Positions 42,873 through 53,100 of a stretch of 64,000 nucleotides of DNA are shown here, in pieces. Each line of letters starts with the position of its first letter. Within the stretch, counting starts at the first letter, position 1. Location: the NCBI GenBank assembly GCA_016709865.1, contig JADJLX010000006.1, positions 372,001 through 436,000 of the forward strand. The letters run 5' to 3'. This stretch comes from Bacteroidales bacterium (GTDB lineage Bacteria; Bacteroidota; Bacteroidia; Bacteroidales; VadinHA17). Under the pieces are notes generated by a model, which had not been told where the DNA came from, searched no databases, and was given only the letters and a program-made list of their open reading frames with translations. The translations under genes were made by a program, and so were the position numbers.

Positions 42873-43661
42873 TCAGAATACAAAATTGAGCCACATTGAA
42901 TATCTTACCCTCACAGGCTGACCCCTTTGCAGTCCGGGACTCCATTTAGGGGATCCCTCTATTGCCTTAACGGCTTCAACGTCGATTATCGGATCGACAC
43001 CTTTAACTACAGTAACAGTACTGACTGAACCGTCGGCCTCAACAATAAATGTAAGAAATACCTTTCCCTGCAGTTTTCTATCGATTGCAATTTGCGGATA
43101 ATTGGTGCGTTTCTGAACCCAGTCCCTGAATTTATTAATATCACCTCCTTTGAATGAGGGCATTACTTCAACAAGAAAAAAAGGCTCATCTGATGTTACG
43201 CCGCCGTCTCCCGAAAGAAGCTCATCTCCTGAACCTGATCCGACTACCTGAATCTGGTCGTTGTTGCTCTGGTTTTCTAGCTGATCATTCGTTGGTAATG
43301 ACAACTCAAGAGGAGGAACAGAATCAACAACAACAGGAGGAACATATTTTACAATCTCCTGAACTTTAGAGGCTTGTGGCGGTGGTGGTGCAGCAGGAAC
43401 AATTATCTGCTCTGGTGGTGGTTCAAAATTCTCCATACTAACCTGCACGAAACTGGCTCCCCCTGCAAGCACATGATCTGAATCAGGTTTGAACACAAAA
43501 GGAAGAACAACAGCAGAACTTACCAGTAGTACTGCAACAATAATACTTGCAAAAACAACGGAATTATACTTTTTCCTCAGCATAAATGCACCATAATCCC
43601 TGTTCCGCTTTTCAAAAAGCAGATCATCAAAATCCAGTACATCCCTGAGGTTATCGAACAT
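42873..43661 (-). CDS. TonB-family energy transducer
   Basis: A 262-residue TonB protein that transmits proton-motive force to outer-membrane receptors such as the SusC in this window. There is a short cytoplasmic segment (NRDYGAFMLRKKYNSVVF), then one membrane helix (ASIIVAVLLVSSAVVLPFVF), a Pro-rich spacer with EPPPEQIIVPAAPPPPQ, and the C-terminal TonB domain from about residue 170. That domain has YPQIAIDRKLQGKVFLTFIV, the hallmark YP-x-x-A-x-x-x-x-x-G-x-V, and WSPGLQRGQPVRVRYSMWL. An exact promoter lies 30 bases upstream. No ExbB/ExbD is adjacent. Confidence 0.93.
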   Translation of the reverse strand: MFDNLRDVLDFDDLLFEKRNRDYGAFMLRKKYNSVVFASIIVAVLLVSSAVVLPFVFKPDSDHVLAGGASFVQVSMENFEPPPEQIIVPAAPPPPQASKVQEIVKYVPPVVVDSVPPLELSLPTNDQLENQSNNDQIQVVGSGSGDELLSGDGGVTSDEPFFLVEVMPSFKGGDINKFRDWVQKRTNYPQIAIDRKLQGKVFLTFIVEADGSVSTVTVVKGVDPIIDVEAVKAIEGSPKWSPGLQRGQPVRVRYSMWLNFVF

Positions 43662-43690
43662 ATTAAGCTAAACTTCTTTGTAATGACGCG

Positions 43691-43721
43691 CAAAATTACA
43701 AAATAGTGTCTTTCTGCCAAA
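43691..43721 (-). promoter_or_regulatory. Promoter of the TonB gene
   Basis: On the minus strand TTTG (43718-43721), then 19 bases, then TAATTTTG (43691-43698). Exact match to TTTG-N19-21-TAnnTTTG, 30 bases from the start. Confidence 0.7.
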
Positions 43722-43737
43722 ACTTAATTTTTTTTTA

Positions 43738-43745
43738 TACATTTG
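43738..43745 (+). promoter_or_regulatory. -7 element of the tRNA-Ala gene
   Basis: TACATTTG matches TAnnTTTG 12 bases before the first base of tRNA-Ala, at the right distance for a start a few bases downstream. No TTTG is seen at the -33 position. Confidence 0.45.
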
Positions 43746-43757
43746 CGGAGAACAGCA

Positions 43758-43831
43758 GGGGGATTAGCTCAGTTGGCTAGAGCGTTTGACTGGCAGTCAA
43801 AAGGTCAGGAGTTCGATTCTCCTATTCTCCA
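43758..43831 (+). tRNA. tRNA-Ala (GGC anticodon)
   Basis: A 74-nt cloverleaf. The acceptor GGGGGAT pairs with ATTCTCC and includes the G3-U70 pair diagnostic for alanine tRNA. The D-arm is GCTCAGTTGGCTAGAGC. The anticodon stem is TTTGA/TCAAA with loop CTGGCAG, giving GGC. The T-arm is AGGAG-TTCGATT-CTCCT. Discriminator A. A Rho-independent terminator follows. Confidence 0.95.
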
Positions 43832-43836
43832 CCCTC

Positions 43837-43870
43837 GCCCTCCGAAGCTTTAGCGTAGGAGGGCTTTTTA
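43837..43870 (+). terminator. Rho-independent terminator after tRNA-Ala
   Basis: GCCCTCC (43837-43843) and GGAGGGC (43858-43864) form a stem, followed by TTTTTA. It ends the tRNA-Ala transcript. Confidence 0.85.
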
Positions 43871-43987
43871 ATTTAAGAAGATCTGGCTCTCTAAAACTTT
43901 TTCGTGCTACAGAGGACACAGTCCACATTTTTTTTGCCGGCAGTTCAAAAATAACTACATTAGTACATAACTTTAATCATAAAACCT

Positions 43988-44959
43988 ATGAAATACAGGA
44001 AACTTGGCCGGACAAACTGGAATATAAGCGAAATAGGCTACGGGATGTGGGGAATGGCAGGATGGAGTGGATCTGATGATGATGAATCAGCAAAATCCCT
44101 ACAGTTATCAGTCGATATGGGCTGTAACTTTTTCGACACTGCCTGGGGTTACGGAGCCGGAAAAAGTGAGGGACTCCTCGGAAACCTTGTTAGAGCAAAC
44201 AAAGGAAAAAAGCTTTATACCGCAACCAAGATTCCACCAAAGAACTTTAAATGGCCAAGCAAAAGGGAATATTCACTTGACGATTGTTTCCCTCCAGATC
44301 ATATTGAAGAATATGTCACCAAAAGTCTTAAGAACGCCGGTCTTGATTCGTTCGATCTCATGCAGTTCCATACCTGGGAAGACAGTTGGTTAAAGGATGT
44401 GAGAGGCATAAGGAAGATGCTTGACCTGAAAGAACAGGGGTTATTCCACGCTATTGGGATAAGCATGAACCGCTGGGAGCCATGGAACGGGATCAAAGCA
44501 GTCGAAAGCGGGTTTATTGATACTGTACAGGTTATCTATAACATATTTGATCAGAATCCAAAGGATGAACTGTTTCCTGCATGCAGGGAGATGAATGTAG
44601 GTGTTATTGCCAGAGTTCCTTTCGATGAAGGCTCTTTGACCGGGACTCTTACAAAAGAGAGCAAATGGCCTGCGGGTGACTGGAGAAATACATATTTTGT
44701 TCCTGAAAATCTTATACCGAGTGTTGAACATGCTGATGCTCTCAAACCACTTCTTCCTGAGGGAATGACCATGTCGGAAATGGCACTCAGGTATATCCTG
44801 GGAGAACCGACAGTTAGTACAATCATACCCGGGATGAGAAAACCTGCTCATGCTAAAATGAACATAAAAACTAGCGATGCCGGACCGTTGGATGCGAAGC
44901 TTATGAAAAAACTTGAGAAACACCGCTGGGACAGGGAACCTAATGAATGGTCACAATAG
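43988..44959 (+). CDS. Aldo/keto reductase
   Basis: A 323-residue NADPH-dependent oxidoreductase of the aldo/keto reductase superfamily, cytoplasmic. The N-terminus MKYRKLGRTNWNISEIGYGM is typical. GCNFFDTAWGYGAGKSEGLL holds the catalytic Asp and Tyr, YTATKIPPKNFKWPS contains the catalytic Lys, and LMQFHTWEDSWL contains the catalytic His region. The late MALRYILGEPTVSTIIPGMR is the cofactor-binding strand and helix. Length is typical of family members similar to general stress protein 69. The substrate is unknown. It stands alone after tRNA-Ala. Confidence 0.9.
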   Translation: MKYRKLGRTNWNISEIGYGMWGMAGWSGSDDDESAKSLQLSVDMGCNFFDTAWGYGAGKSEGLLGNLVRANKGKKLYTATKIPPKNFKWPSKREYSLDDCFPPDHIEEYVTKSLKNAGLDSFDLMQFHTWEDSWLKDVRGIRKMLDLKEQGLFHAIGISMNRWEPWNGIKAVESGFIDTVQVIYNIFDQNPKDELFPACREMNVGVIARVPFDEGSLTGTLTKESKWPAGDWRNTYFVPENLIPSVEHADALKPLLPEGMTMSEMALRYILGEPTVSTIIPGMRKPAHAKMNIKTSDAGPLDAKLMKKLEKHRWDREPNEWSQ

Positions 44960-44982
44960 GACTTGATATAACATGTTAATGT

Positions 44983-45031
44983 AAGGAAGGGTAGCGGTTT
45001 TATGCAAGGAAGGGTCGCGACCCTTCCCTAC
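44983..45031. repeat. AAGGAAGGGT palindromic repeat
   Basis: Contains the perfect 20-base palindrome GGAAGGGTCGCGACCCTTCC (45008-45027), preceded by a second AAGGAAGGGT word. It lies after the aldo/keto reductase gene and may act as its terminator. Nothing else is seen in the gap up to the PEGA protein apart from a -7-like element. Confidence 0.65.
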
Positions 45032-45088
45032 CTCAAACTAAATTTCTTTTAGAATATTAATACCCGATTCAATTTTTTTAGCCGAATA

Positions 45089-45118
45089 ATTGTTGTAAAT
45101 AAATTTTTATTATCTTCG
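45089..45118 (+). promoter_or_regulatory. Possible promoter of the PEGA-protein/lipoprotein array
   Basis: ATTG (45089-45092), 18 bases, then TATCTTCG (45111-45118). It is a near match, not exact, to TTTG-N19-TAnnTTTG, 20 bases before the PEGA-protein start. It is the only candidate promoter I see immediately upstream of the array. Confidence 0.35.
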
Positions 45119-45138
45119 GTTTATTCAAATAGTAGTTA

Positions 45139-46488
45139 ATGAAGCGTTTCCATCTACTTCTGGTCCTAATAATTACTCCTTCATTCCTTTTTTCTCAAAA
45201 CATTACAGTTAAATCGTTCAGACAGCTACAAAATGACATGGATGCCAGGGTAACCTTCTCCAAGCCTGATCAGAATGGTGACAAATGTGCAATAATAAAA
45301 GTTGTTTCAGCAGAATCTGAATTAACCTGGGATGGAGACATGCTAGGGATAGTTTCAGTAGAGAAAAAAACGGGGGAATATTGGCTCTATATTCCTCATG
45401 ATGCAAAACGTCTTACAATAAAACATGATAAGTTTGGCCTCCTTAGGGACTATGAATACCCGGTACCAATACTTGAGGCAACTGTATATGAACTGATTTT
45501 AGGAACACCTTCAATTGATCCCGAACCAAAAGATATTGTCAACCAATATCTTACTATCAATGCAGAACCTAAGGGTGCTAAAATCTACATAAATAACAAT
45601 CTGGAATCAACCGATTCTCTTAAAAAGTTACTGATACCAGGAAACTACCAATACCGGGTAACAGCTCAATTTTATCATCCCGACAGTGGTAAGGTTTTCG
45701 TTACTCCTGATCATGGAGAAAGCTTAAATATCTCATTGAAACCAAATCATGGTTTTATTAGTCTTTCTTCCTTTCCTAAGCAAAAAGCAAAGGTTTATAT
45801 TGATGGGGGTTCTACAAATCTTGTTACACCATGCTTAACCGATAAACTAATAAGCGGGGAACATACTATTTCAATCTCAAAAAAGTTTCACAGATCATCA
45901 ACTCAAAAGGTAACCATCACTGACGGGAACACTGAAGAAGTAAAAATAACATTACAGAGCGACTGGACATTCGTCAGAAATTATTTCAAGTCCCACAGAT
46001 TTTCAATAAATCTCGGATATTACAATACGACCTTTTCAAATTCTTTCTTCAAAGAAAACATTTTGAATGGAAATATTAAAAGGGGGATTGGATATGCTGC
46101 AACTTTGAATTTCAACCTTTTTCCCCTGATCTTTGATATGACATACTTTTCAGCCAGATTCACAGTAAATAATATTGAAGCCTTCAAACCAAATAGTATG
46201 ATAATTCATCGTGGAGGTGAGGTTTCTGTCAATATTATCCCATACCCCATCGGAGTGGTTGTATTTCCATATTTAGGAGCAGGGTATCAATACTCGCAGT
46301 TATATACATCATCTCTGTCGAGTGAAGGTACAGGATCTGACAATACATCATTACCGATTATTAAGGGAGGAGTAAAAATCAGAATATCAAAGTTGTTAGT
46401 ATTTGGAGAATATAAAAAAGGAATTGACTTTAATGGATCCGGGTATGCTTCCGGACAGATTTTTAGCGGAATCGGATGGGTTTTCTGA
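45139..46488 (+). CDS. PEGA-domain protein with a predicted C-terminal outer-membrane beta-barrel
   Basis: A 449-residue exported protein with signal peptide MKRFHLLLVLIITPSFLFSQ. Two PEGA-type repeats are visible: LTINAEPKGAKIYINNNLES with LIPGNYQYRVTAQFYHPDSG (from about residue 135), and ISLSSFPKQKAKVYIDGGST with LISGEHTISISKKFHRSSTQ (about residues 207-265). The last 170 residues alternate polar and hydrophobic strands (FSINLGYYNTTFSNSFF, GYAATLNFNLFPLIFDMTYF, VVVFPYLGAGYQYSQL, SGQIFSGIGWVF) and end in Phe, which fits an 8-stranded outer-membrane barrel. It ends 8 bases before the start chosen for the first giant lipoprotein. I infer co-transcription and perhaps a surface assembly or anchoring role for the array products. 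Confidence 0.78.
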   Translation: MKRFHLLLVLIITPSFLFSQNITVKSFRQLQNDMDARVTFSKPDQNGDKCAIIKVVSAESELTWDGDMLGIVSVEKKTGEYWLYIPHDAKRLTIKHDKFGLLRDYEYPVPILEATVYELILGTPSIDPEPKDIVNQYLTINAEPKGAKIYINNNLESTDSLKKLLIPGNYQYRVTAQFYHPDSGKVFVTPDHGESLNISLKPNHGFISLSSFPKQKAKVYIDGGSTNLVTPCLTDKLISGEHTISISKKFHRSSTQKVTITDGNTEEVKITLQSDWTFVRNYFKSHRFSINLGYYNTTFSNSFFKENILNGNIKRGIGYAATLNFNLFPLIFDMTYFSARFTVNNIEAFKPNSMIIHRGGEVSVNIIPYPIGVVVFPYLGAGYQYSQLYTSSLSSEGTGSDNTSLPIIKGGVKIRISKLLVFGEYKKGIDFNGSGYASGQIFSGIGWVF

Positions 46489-46496
46489 AAATTAAA

Positions 46497-49400
46497 ATGA
46501 AAATATCTGAATGGTCACATAGAATTCTTTTACTCTTACCTATAGTTCTTCTCTCATGTGACAACAAAAATGAGGAAGTCTTTAATGGTATATTTTCAAA
46601 AACCGGTTCCCTGGCAACAATTCTTACTACCCCTGCCACTTCTGTTACCGACACATCAGCAGAAGCCGGAGGAAACCTGACAGATAACGGAAGCACTTAC
46701 ATAATTGCCCGTGGAATATGCTGGGGCACAGATCAGAATCCTGATACTTCTGACTTTACAATTGAAACCGGCAAAGAACCCGGCGAGTTTGTCTGCAGTA
46801 TTACCGGACTTTCAAAAGGTACACTCTATTACATGCGTGCCTATGTTTCAAATAATATTGGTACGGCTTATGGAAACCAGGAAACTTTTACTACCCTGAA
46901 TATTCCTGCAATTACCACTTCTCCTATTTCTGATATTTCAGATACTACTGCTGTCTCGGGGGGAAACATTACTGCCGATGGAGGGGTAAATGTAACAGCC
47001 AGAGGAGTCTGCTGGAGTACAAAGCAGAATCCAACAATTACAGACACTATCTCAAAGGATGGTTCCGGAAAAGGAATTTTTACAAGCTCATTGAAAAGAC
47101 TGGTCCCAAATACAACATATTATGTCAAAGCCTGGGCAACAAACAGCATTGGTACAGCTTATGGAAATGAACTGACATTTACAACAACCTCACCAACTCT
47201 TTTACTACCAACACTTACCACAACAGCAATATCGGCAATAACTCAAACTACAGCTGTGAGTGGAGGAATTATTACCAGCGATGGAGGTGCGAAGGTTACT
47301 GCACGGGGAGTATGCTGGGGTACATCTTCAAATCCGGTAGTAACCGGTTATCATTTAAATGGTGATACAATATCGGGAAATCCATCATCTTTCTCCAATT
47401 TAATATCCGGGTTAACGGCTAATACAACTTATTATGTCAGGGCTTTCGCAACTAACAGCATTGGAACTGCCTATGGAAACGAGTTTTCATTTACCACATC
47501 TGTTGCTGTAACTGTGATACCTTCTATCTCAACAAATGCGATAAGTTCAGTAACCCAAATTACCGCTACGTGCGGCGGAAATATTTCAAACGATGGAGGT
47601 GCCAATGTAACAACACGTGGAGTATGCTGGAGCACATCGCCAAATCCAACTATATCACTTACAACAAAGACATCAGATGGCACAGGTACCGGAACTTTCT
47701 CAAGTTCAATAACAGGATTAGCACCTGGTACTTTGTATTATGTGAAGGCATATGCATCGAACAGTGCCGGAACAGCTTATGGAAATGAAATAAGCTTTAC
47801 AACACTTCCGGCAACCGGAGGAACAGTAACTGATATTGACGGAAATGTTTACAATACTATAGTAATTGGCACTCAAACATGGCTAAAAGAAAACCTTAAA
47901 ACCACAAAATATAATGATGGCAGCTCAATACCTATTGTTGCCGATAATATTGTATGGAGTACACTGACTTCAGGCAGCTACTGCTGGTATGATAATGCAC
48001 CGACATTTTCAACATCCCCGTATGGGGCATTGTATAATTGGTATACAATTGATGCAACAAACAACGGGAATAAAAATATCTGCCCTACTGGATGGCATGT
48101 TCCTACCGATGGAGAGTTTACAGCTCTTGAATCATACTTAGGAGGAGTAACAATTGCAGGGGGCAGGTTAAAAGAAGTAGGAAATCTTCATTGGTTAGCT
48201 CCTAATACTGGTGCAACTAACGAGACAGGATTTACATCATTGCCTGCAGGCGGTCGGAATGAGGATGGCTCGTTTTCAAGCATGGGAGTTCAAAATTACC
48301 TGTGGAGTTCAACTGAGAATGGAACTACTTTTGCATGGGCCAGGCAAATACTTAATAATAGTACTAATTCCATTAGGATTTATTTCCTTAAGCAAAGTGG
48401 CTATTCGGTTCGTTGTATTCTGGGTACAATACAGGTATTACCATCAATATCAACAGCTTCTGTTATGAGTATAACTTCAACATCTGCTATATGCGGTGGA
48501 AATATTACATCTGATGGAGGCGCTAATGTTACCACTCGTGGTGTTTGCTGGAGCACATCTGCAAATCCAACTATTTCTGACTCAAAGACTACTGACGGAT
48601 CAGGGATCGGAACATTCAGCAGTAGCATAGGTGGACTGTCATATGCAACAACCTATCACGTACGGGCCTATGCTACAAATAGTATTGGCACTTCTTACGG
48701 GCAGGATTTAACGTTTACAACATTAAGCCCATTACCAGTTGTAACAACTTCAACAGTTACATCAATAACAAGTGTTTCTGCAGTTTCCGGAGGCGATGCT
48801 TCAAGTCCATACGGACCATTGATAACAGAACGCGGAGTCTGCTGGAACACCTCACCAAATCCAACTACAGCAAATAACAAAACGATTGATGGATCGGGAT
48901 CAGGAACATTTACAAGCACCATAACAGGATTAACTGTTTATACAACCTATTACGTAAGAGCTTACGCTACAAATGGTTCAGGCACCACATATGGAAATGA
49001 AAGGAGTTTTATAACAGCTCCAATTGGGACAACAGTTACTGATATTGATGGAAATGTTTACAATACTGTTGTAATAGGCACACAAACCTGGATGAAGGAA
49101 AACCTGAAGACAACTAAATACAGGGATGGGTCTTCTATTCCAATTGTAACTGATGATCCTATGTGGATTTCAAGTGAAAAGGATGCATACTGTTGGTTTA
49201 ATAATGATCCGGCCACATATAAAGAAGCATATGGGGGATTATATAACTACTTTGCAATTATAGATTTTAGATATCTCTGTCCTACAGGTTGGCATGTTCC
49301 AACAAACAGTGAATGGACAACTTTAACTCAATACCTGGGAGGAGAGAGTGTTGCTGGGGGAAAATTAAAAAGCATTACAGGTTGGAATAGTCCAAATACA

Positions 49401-50108
49401 GGCGCTACCAATGAATCAGGGTTCACAGCTTTAGCAGGAGGATACAGATACCACAACGGCCCATTTAGCGGTCATGGAGAATTTACAATATTTTGGAGTT
49501 CTACTGAGTATGATCTGACAAATTCATTTGACAAAATATTATATTATAATGAATCCAACTTTATGACAGGAGGATGGAACCCTAAACAAAGTGGTTTTTC
49601 TGTCCGTTGTCTTCAAGGTGAACCACTGACTCCAGCAATAGGCGACAACTATCAGGGTGGAAAAATCGCTTATATTTTCCAGCCAGGAGATAATGGTTAT
49701 ATTGCGGGTCAGATACATGGTCTGATAGCTGCACCTTCAGACCAGAGTACCAGTGCAGAATGGGGCTGTTCAGGGATGGCAATATCAGGAGCTGATGGTA
49801 CAGCAATTGGAACCGGTAATCAAAATACAATTGACATTGTGAATGGATGTACCACAACAGGTACGGCAGCAAAATTGTGTTCCGATTTGATACTTAACGG
49901 ATATAGCGACTGGTATCTCCCAAGCATTGATGATCTGAATAAATTAAACATAAACAGGATTGCAATAGGTGGATTTGCTGTTGGCTATTACTGGTCATCA
50001 ACTGAGATATCTGATATTGCCGGATGGCCCCTTGCCTTTAACACAGTCAGCATGAGCCCCAACAGTAAAAGCAGCTTATACTTCGTTCGCGCTGTTCGGA
50101 CTTTTTGA
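46497..50108 (+). CDS. Giant FN3/FISUMP surface lipoprotein, array copy A
   Basis: A 1203-residue lipoprotein. I choose ATG at 46497, whose signal ends in the lipobox LPIVLLSC; an in-frame ATG at 46476 overlaps the PEGA gene by 13 bases. After the Cys comes DNKNEEVF, with an acidic pair that may act as a surface-export signal. Module order: four FN3-like units (each with the pattern ARG(V/I)CW, TTYYVRAYATN, GTAYGNE and FTT), one FISUMP domain (47820-48424), two FN3-like units, a second FISUMP domain (49027-49620) and a C-terminal DUF1566/Lcl_C-like domain (49640-50108; SAEWGC, LCSDLILNGYSDWYLPS, YYWSSTE, YFVRAVRTF). FISUMP is the Fibrobacter succinogenes major paralogous domain and probably has a C-type-lectin-like fold. 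Role unknown; adhesion or ligand binding is inferred. Confidence 0.85.
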   Translation: MKISEWSHRILLLLPIVLLSCDNKNEEVFNGIFSKTGSLATILTTPATSVTDTSAEAGGNLTDNGSTYIIARGICWGTDQNPDTSDFTIETGKEPGEFVCSITGLSKGTLYYMRAYVSNNIGTAYGNQETFTTLNIPAITTSPISDISDTTAVSGGNITADGGVNVTARGVCWSTKQNPTITDTISKDGSGKGIFTSSLKRLVPNTTYYVKAWATNSIGTAYGNELTFTTTSPTLLLPTLTTTAISAITQTTAVSGGIITSDGGAKVTARGVCWGTSSNPVVTGYHLNGDTISGNPSSFSNLISGLTANTTYYVRAFATNSIGTAYGNEFSFTTSVAVTVIPSISTNAISSVTQITATCGGNISNDGGANVTTRGVCWSTSPNPTISLTTKTSDGTGTGTFSSSITGLAPGTLYYVKAYASNSAGTAYGNEISFTTLPATGGTVTDIDGNVYNTIVIGTQTWLKENLKTTKYNDGSSIPIVADNIVWSTLTSGSYCWYDNAPTFSTSPYGALYNWYTIDATNNGNKNICPTGWHVPTDGEFTALESYLGGVTIAGGRLKEVGNLHWLAPNTGATNETGFTSLPAGGRNEDGSFSSMGVQNYLWSSTENGTTFAWARQILNNSTNSIRIYFLKQSGYSVRCILGTIQVLPSISTASVMSITSTSAICGGNITSDGGANVTTRGVCWSTSANPTISDSKTTDGSGIGTFSSSIGGLSYATTYHVRAYATNSIGTSYGQDLTFTTLSPLPVVTTSTVTSITSVSAVSGGDASSPYGPLITERGVCWNTSPNPTTANNKTIDGSGSGTFTSTITGLTVYTTYYVRAYATNGSGTTYGNERSFITAPIGTTVTDIDGNVYNTVVIGTQTWMKENLKTTKYRDGSSIPIVTDDPMWISSEKDAYCWFNNDPATYKEAYGGLYNYFAIIDFRYLCPTGWHVPTNSEWTTLTQYLGGESVAGGKLKSITGWNSPNTGATNESGFTALAGGYRYHNGPFSGHGEFTIFWSSTEYDLTNSFDKILYYNESNFMTGGWNPKQSGFSVRCLQGEPLTPAIGDNYQGGKIAYIFQPGDNGYIAGQIHGLIAAPSDQSTSAEWGCSGMAISGADGTAIGTGNQNTIDIVNGCTTTGTAAKLCSDLILNGYSDWYLPSIDDLNKLNINRIAIGGFAVGYYWSSTEISDIAGWPLAFNTVSMSPNSKSSLYFVRAVRTF
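46569..46906 (+). repeat. 338-bp conserved 5' cassette, copy A
   Basis: Starts just after the lipobox and ends at the end of the first FN3-like module. The same 338-bp length and nearly the same sequence occur at 50229-50566, 54203-54540 and 58774-59111. Signal peptides upstream of it differ between the four genes. Confidence 0.85.
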
Positions 50109-50150
50109 ATGGATTGAAGTAGTTATGATATCAGTCTTATATTTTACTAA

Positions 50151-53100
50151 ATGTTTCTGAACCTGAAATATATCACCAACAGAATTCTGATACTAATAAT
50201 ATTACTACTTATCTCGTGCAGCAATGAGAATGAAGAGGTATTTAATGGCATATTTTCAAAAAATGGTTCTCTGGCGACAATTCTTACTATCCCTGCCACT
50301 TCTGTTACTGATACATCAGCAGAAGCCGGAGGAAACCTGACTGATAACGGAAGCACTTACATAATTGCCCGTGGAATATGTTGGAGCACAGATCAGAATC
50401 CTGATACTTCTGACTTTAAAATTGAAGCCGGGAAAGAAACCGGAGAGTTTGTTTGTAGTATTACAAGACTTTCAAAAGGTACAATCTATTACATGCGTGC
50501 CTATGTTTCAAATAATATTGGAACTGCATATGGGAACCAGGAATCTTTTACTACCCTGAATATTCCGACAATTACCACTTCTCCAGTAATATCAATAACT
50601 GATTCAAGTGCAATGGTTGGGGGAGAAATAACAGCGGACGGAGGTACTCCTGTGCTATTCCGTGGAATTTGCTGGAACAGATTACAGAATCCGACTCTTG
50701 CTGATTCTCTCTTTTTGGCTCAAGGTTCAGGAACTGGAATTTATTCCAGATTATTAAATAAATTACTGCCTAACACAACGTATTATGTAAGAGCTTACGC
50801 CACCAATCGTGTTGGGACAGCTTATGGAAATGAACTGACATTTACAACAACCTCACCAACTCTTTTACTACCAACACTTACCACAACAACAATATCGGCA
50901 ATAACTCAAACTACAGCTGTGAGTGGCGGAAATATTACAAGCGATGGAGGTGCAACTGTTACCGCAAGGGGAGTTTGTTGGAGCTCTTTCCCTAATCCAA
51001 CGATAGCACTAACTACGATATCATCTGATGGAAACGGATCAGGTTCTTTTACAAGTTCAATAACCGGATTAACTCCTGCAACTCTATATTATGTAAGAGC
51101 ATATGCTACGAATAGTGCCGGTACTGCTTATGGGGGCGAAGTTACTTTTACTACCAGTTCTGGAGCGACAACAATTCCTTCCCTGAATACTGAGACTGTT
51201 ACTTCAATTACGCAAACCAGCGCTAAAAGTGGAGGAAATATTATAAGTAACGGAGGAGGGACAATAACCTCCAGCGGAGTATGCTGGAGCACATCTGCCT
51301 TTCCAACCATAGCTCTGTCAACAAAGACAGTAGATGTTCCTGCTGCAGGATTGATAATGAGCTCTCTAACAGGATTAACTCCAAACACGCTTTATTATGT
51401 CAGAGCCTACGCAACTAACAGTATAGGAACTGGTTATGGAAATCAGATTAGTTTTGCAACACTTTCATCCGGTAGTTCAACAGTAACTGATATTGATGGA
51501 TATGTTTACAATACAGTAGTTATTGGTACTCAGACATGGATGAAAGAAAATCTTCGGACAACCCGATTCAGAAATGGTGCAACAATTGCAAATCTTACCG
51601 ATGGAGCAGCATGGATTGTTACAGATTCAAGTGCATATTGTTGGTATAATAACGATATAGTCAATAAAAACCCCTTTGGTGCATTATATAATTTCAGTAC
51701 AGTTGTTGATGGTCGTTACCTTTGTCCTTCTGGATGGCATGTCCCAACTGATGCTGAATGGACAATACTTACTGACTATTTAGGTGGTGAGAACTTAGCT
51801 GGTGGTAAACTAAAAGAAGCAGGTACTACTCACTGGGTTAGTCCAAATACAGGCGCAGACAACAGCACTGGATTCACCGGACTTCCTGCAGGCGTTAGAA
51901 CAGATTATGGTGCTTTTATCGAATCGGGAACTTTTGGTTCGTTTTGGTCTGTAAATGAGAACTCTCCCTCAAGCACTGCTGCATGGAGGAGGTTTTTTAC
52001 TTCCACAGAATCCGGTTTTATCAGACAAACAGAGGGCAAAATTGACGGAATGAGTGTAAGATGTCTGCAAGGAGAAGGACCGGTTTATGCCCTTGTTAAG
52101 TCTGTAACAACAACTGTCCTTTCATCCACATCTGGTTTAAGTGGAGGGATTATTATTTCTGATGGGGGATCTTCTATTATTGCACGAGGCGTTTGTTGGA
52201 GTACAAGTCAAAAACCAGTTGTCGCTCTGCCTACTGTCACATCTGATGGTGCAGGAACAGGTACTTTCTCAAGCACGATTACAGGTTTAAGTCCCTCAAC
52301 AAAGTATTATGTTAGAGCCTATGCAACAAATAGTCTGGGCACGTCTTATGGACCTGAAATGAGTTTTACCACAAATCCTGCAGGTCCATCCCTTCCAACA
52401 ATAACAACTAATGCAGTTTCTGAAATTCTTGACAGATCTGCAAAAAGTGGCGGAAACCTTGTCAGTGATGGAGGCGATCCAATAGTTGCAACAGGCGTCT
52501 GTTGGAGCATAAACCCAAATCCAACAATAATCAATAATAAAACTACAGGTATTCTGGGAGTTTTTACAAGTTTGTTAACAGGACTTGTACAAGGCACAAC
52601 ATATTATGTGCGAGCATATGCAACAAATAGCGTTGGAACTGGTTATGGCAACGAAGTAAGTTTTAAAACTCTTGATATAGCTTCCATTGTTACATCAGGT
52701 TTATCAGCAGTAACTCAAACATCTGCAACTTGCGGCGGAAATGTGATAAATGATGGCGGGGCACCTGTCACGGGAAGGGGATTATGCTGGAATACAACAC
52801 CAAATCCAACCATAATGAATAGTAAAACCTCAGATGGAACCGGGAGTGGAATCTTTGTAAGTTCATTGACCGGATTGACTTCAGGAACTACATATTATGT
52901 CAGATCATACGCTACAAACTTTGTTGGAACAGCTTATGGTAATGAGATAAGTTTTACAACACTCCCTCTTGTAGGTTCCACTGTAACTGACATTGATGGA
53001 AATGTATATAACACAATAACAATAGGAACGCAAACCTGGTTGAAAGAAAATCTGAAAACCACAAAATTCCGTGACGGAACAGCCATTGCATACGGGTCTG

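Noticed and set aside
42784..42945. A 54-residue N-terminal extension of the lipoprotein gene at 41611.
   Set aside because: It overlaps the TonB gene end and would bury a standard lipoprotein signal that starts at 42783.
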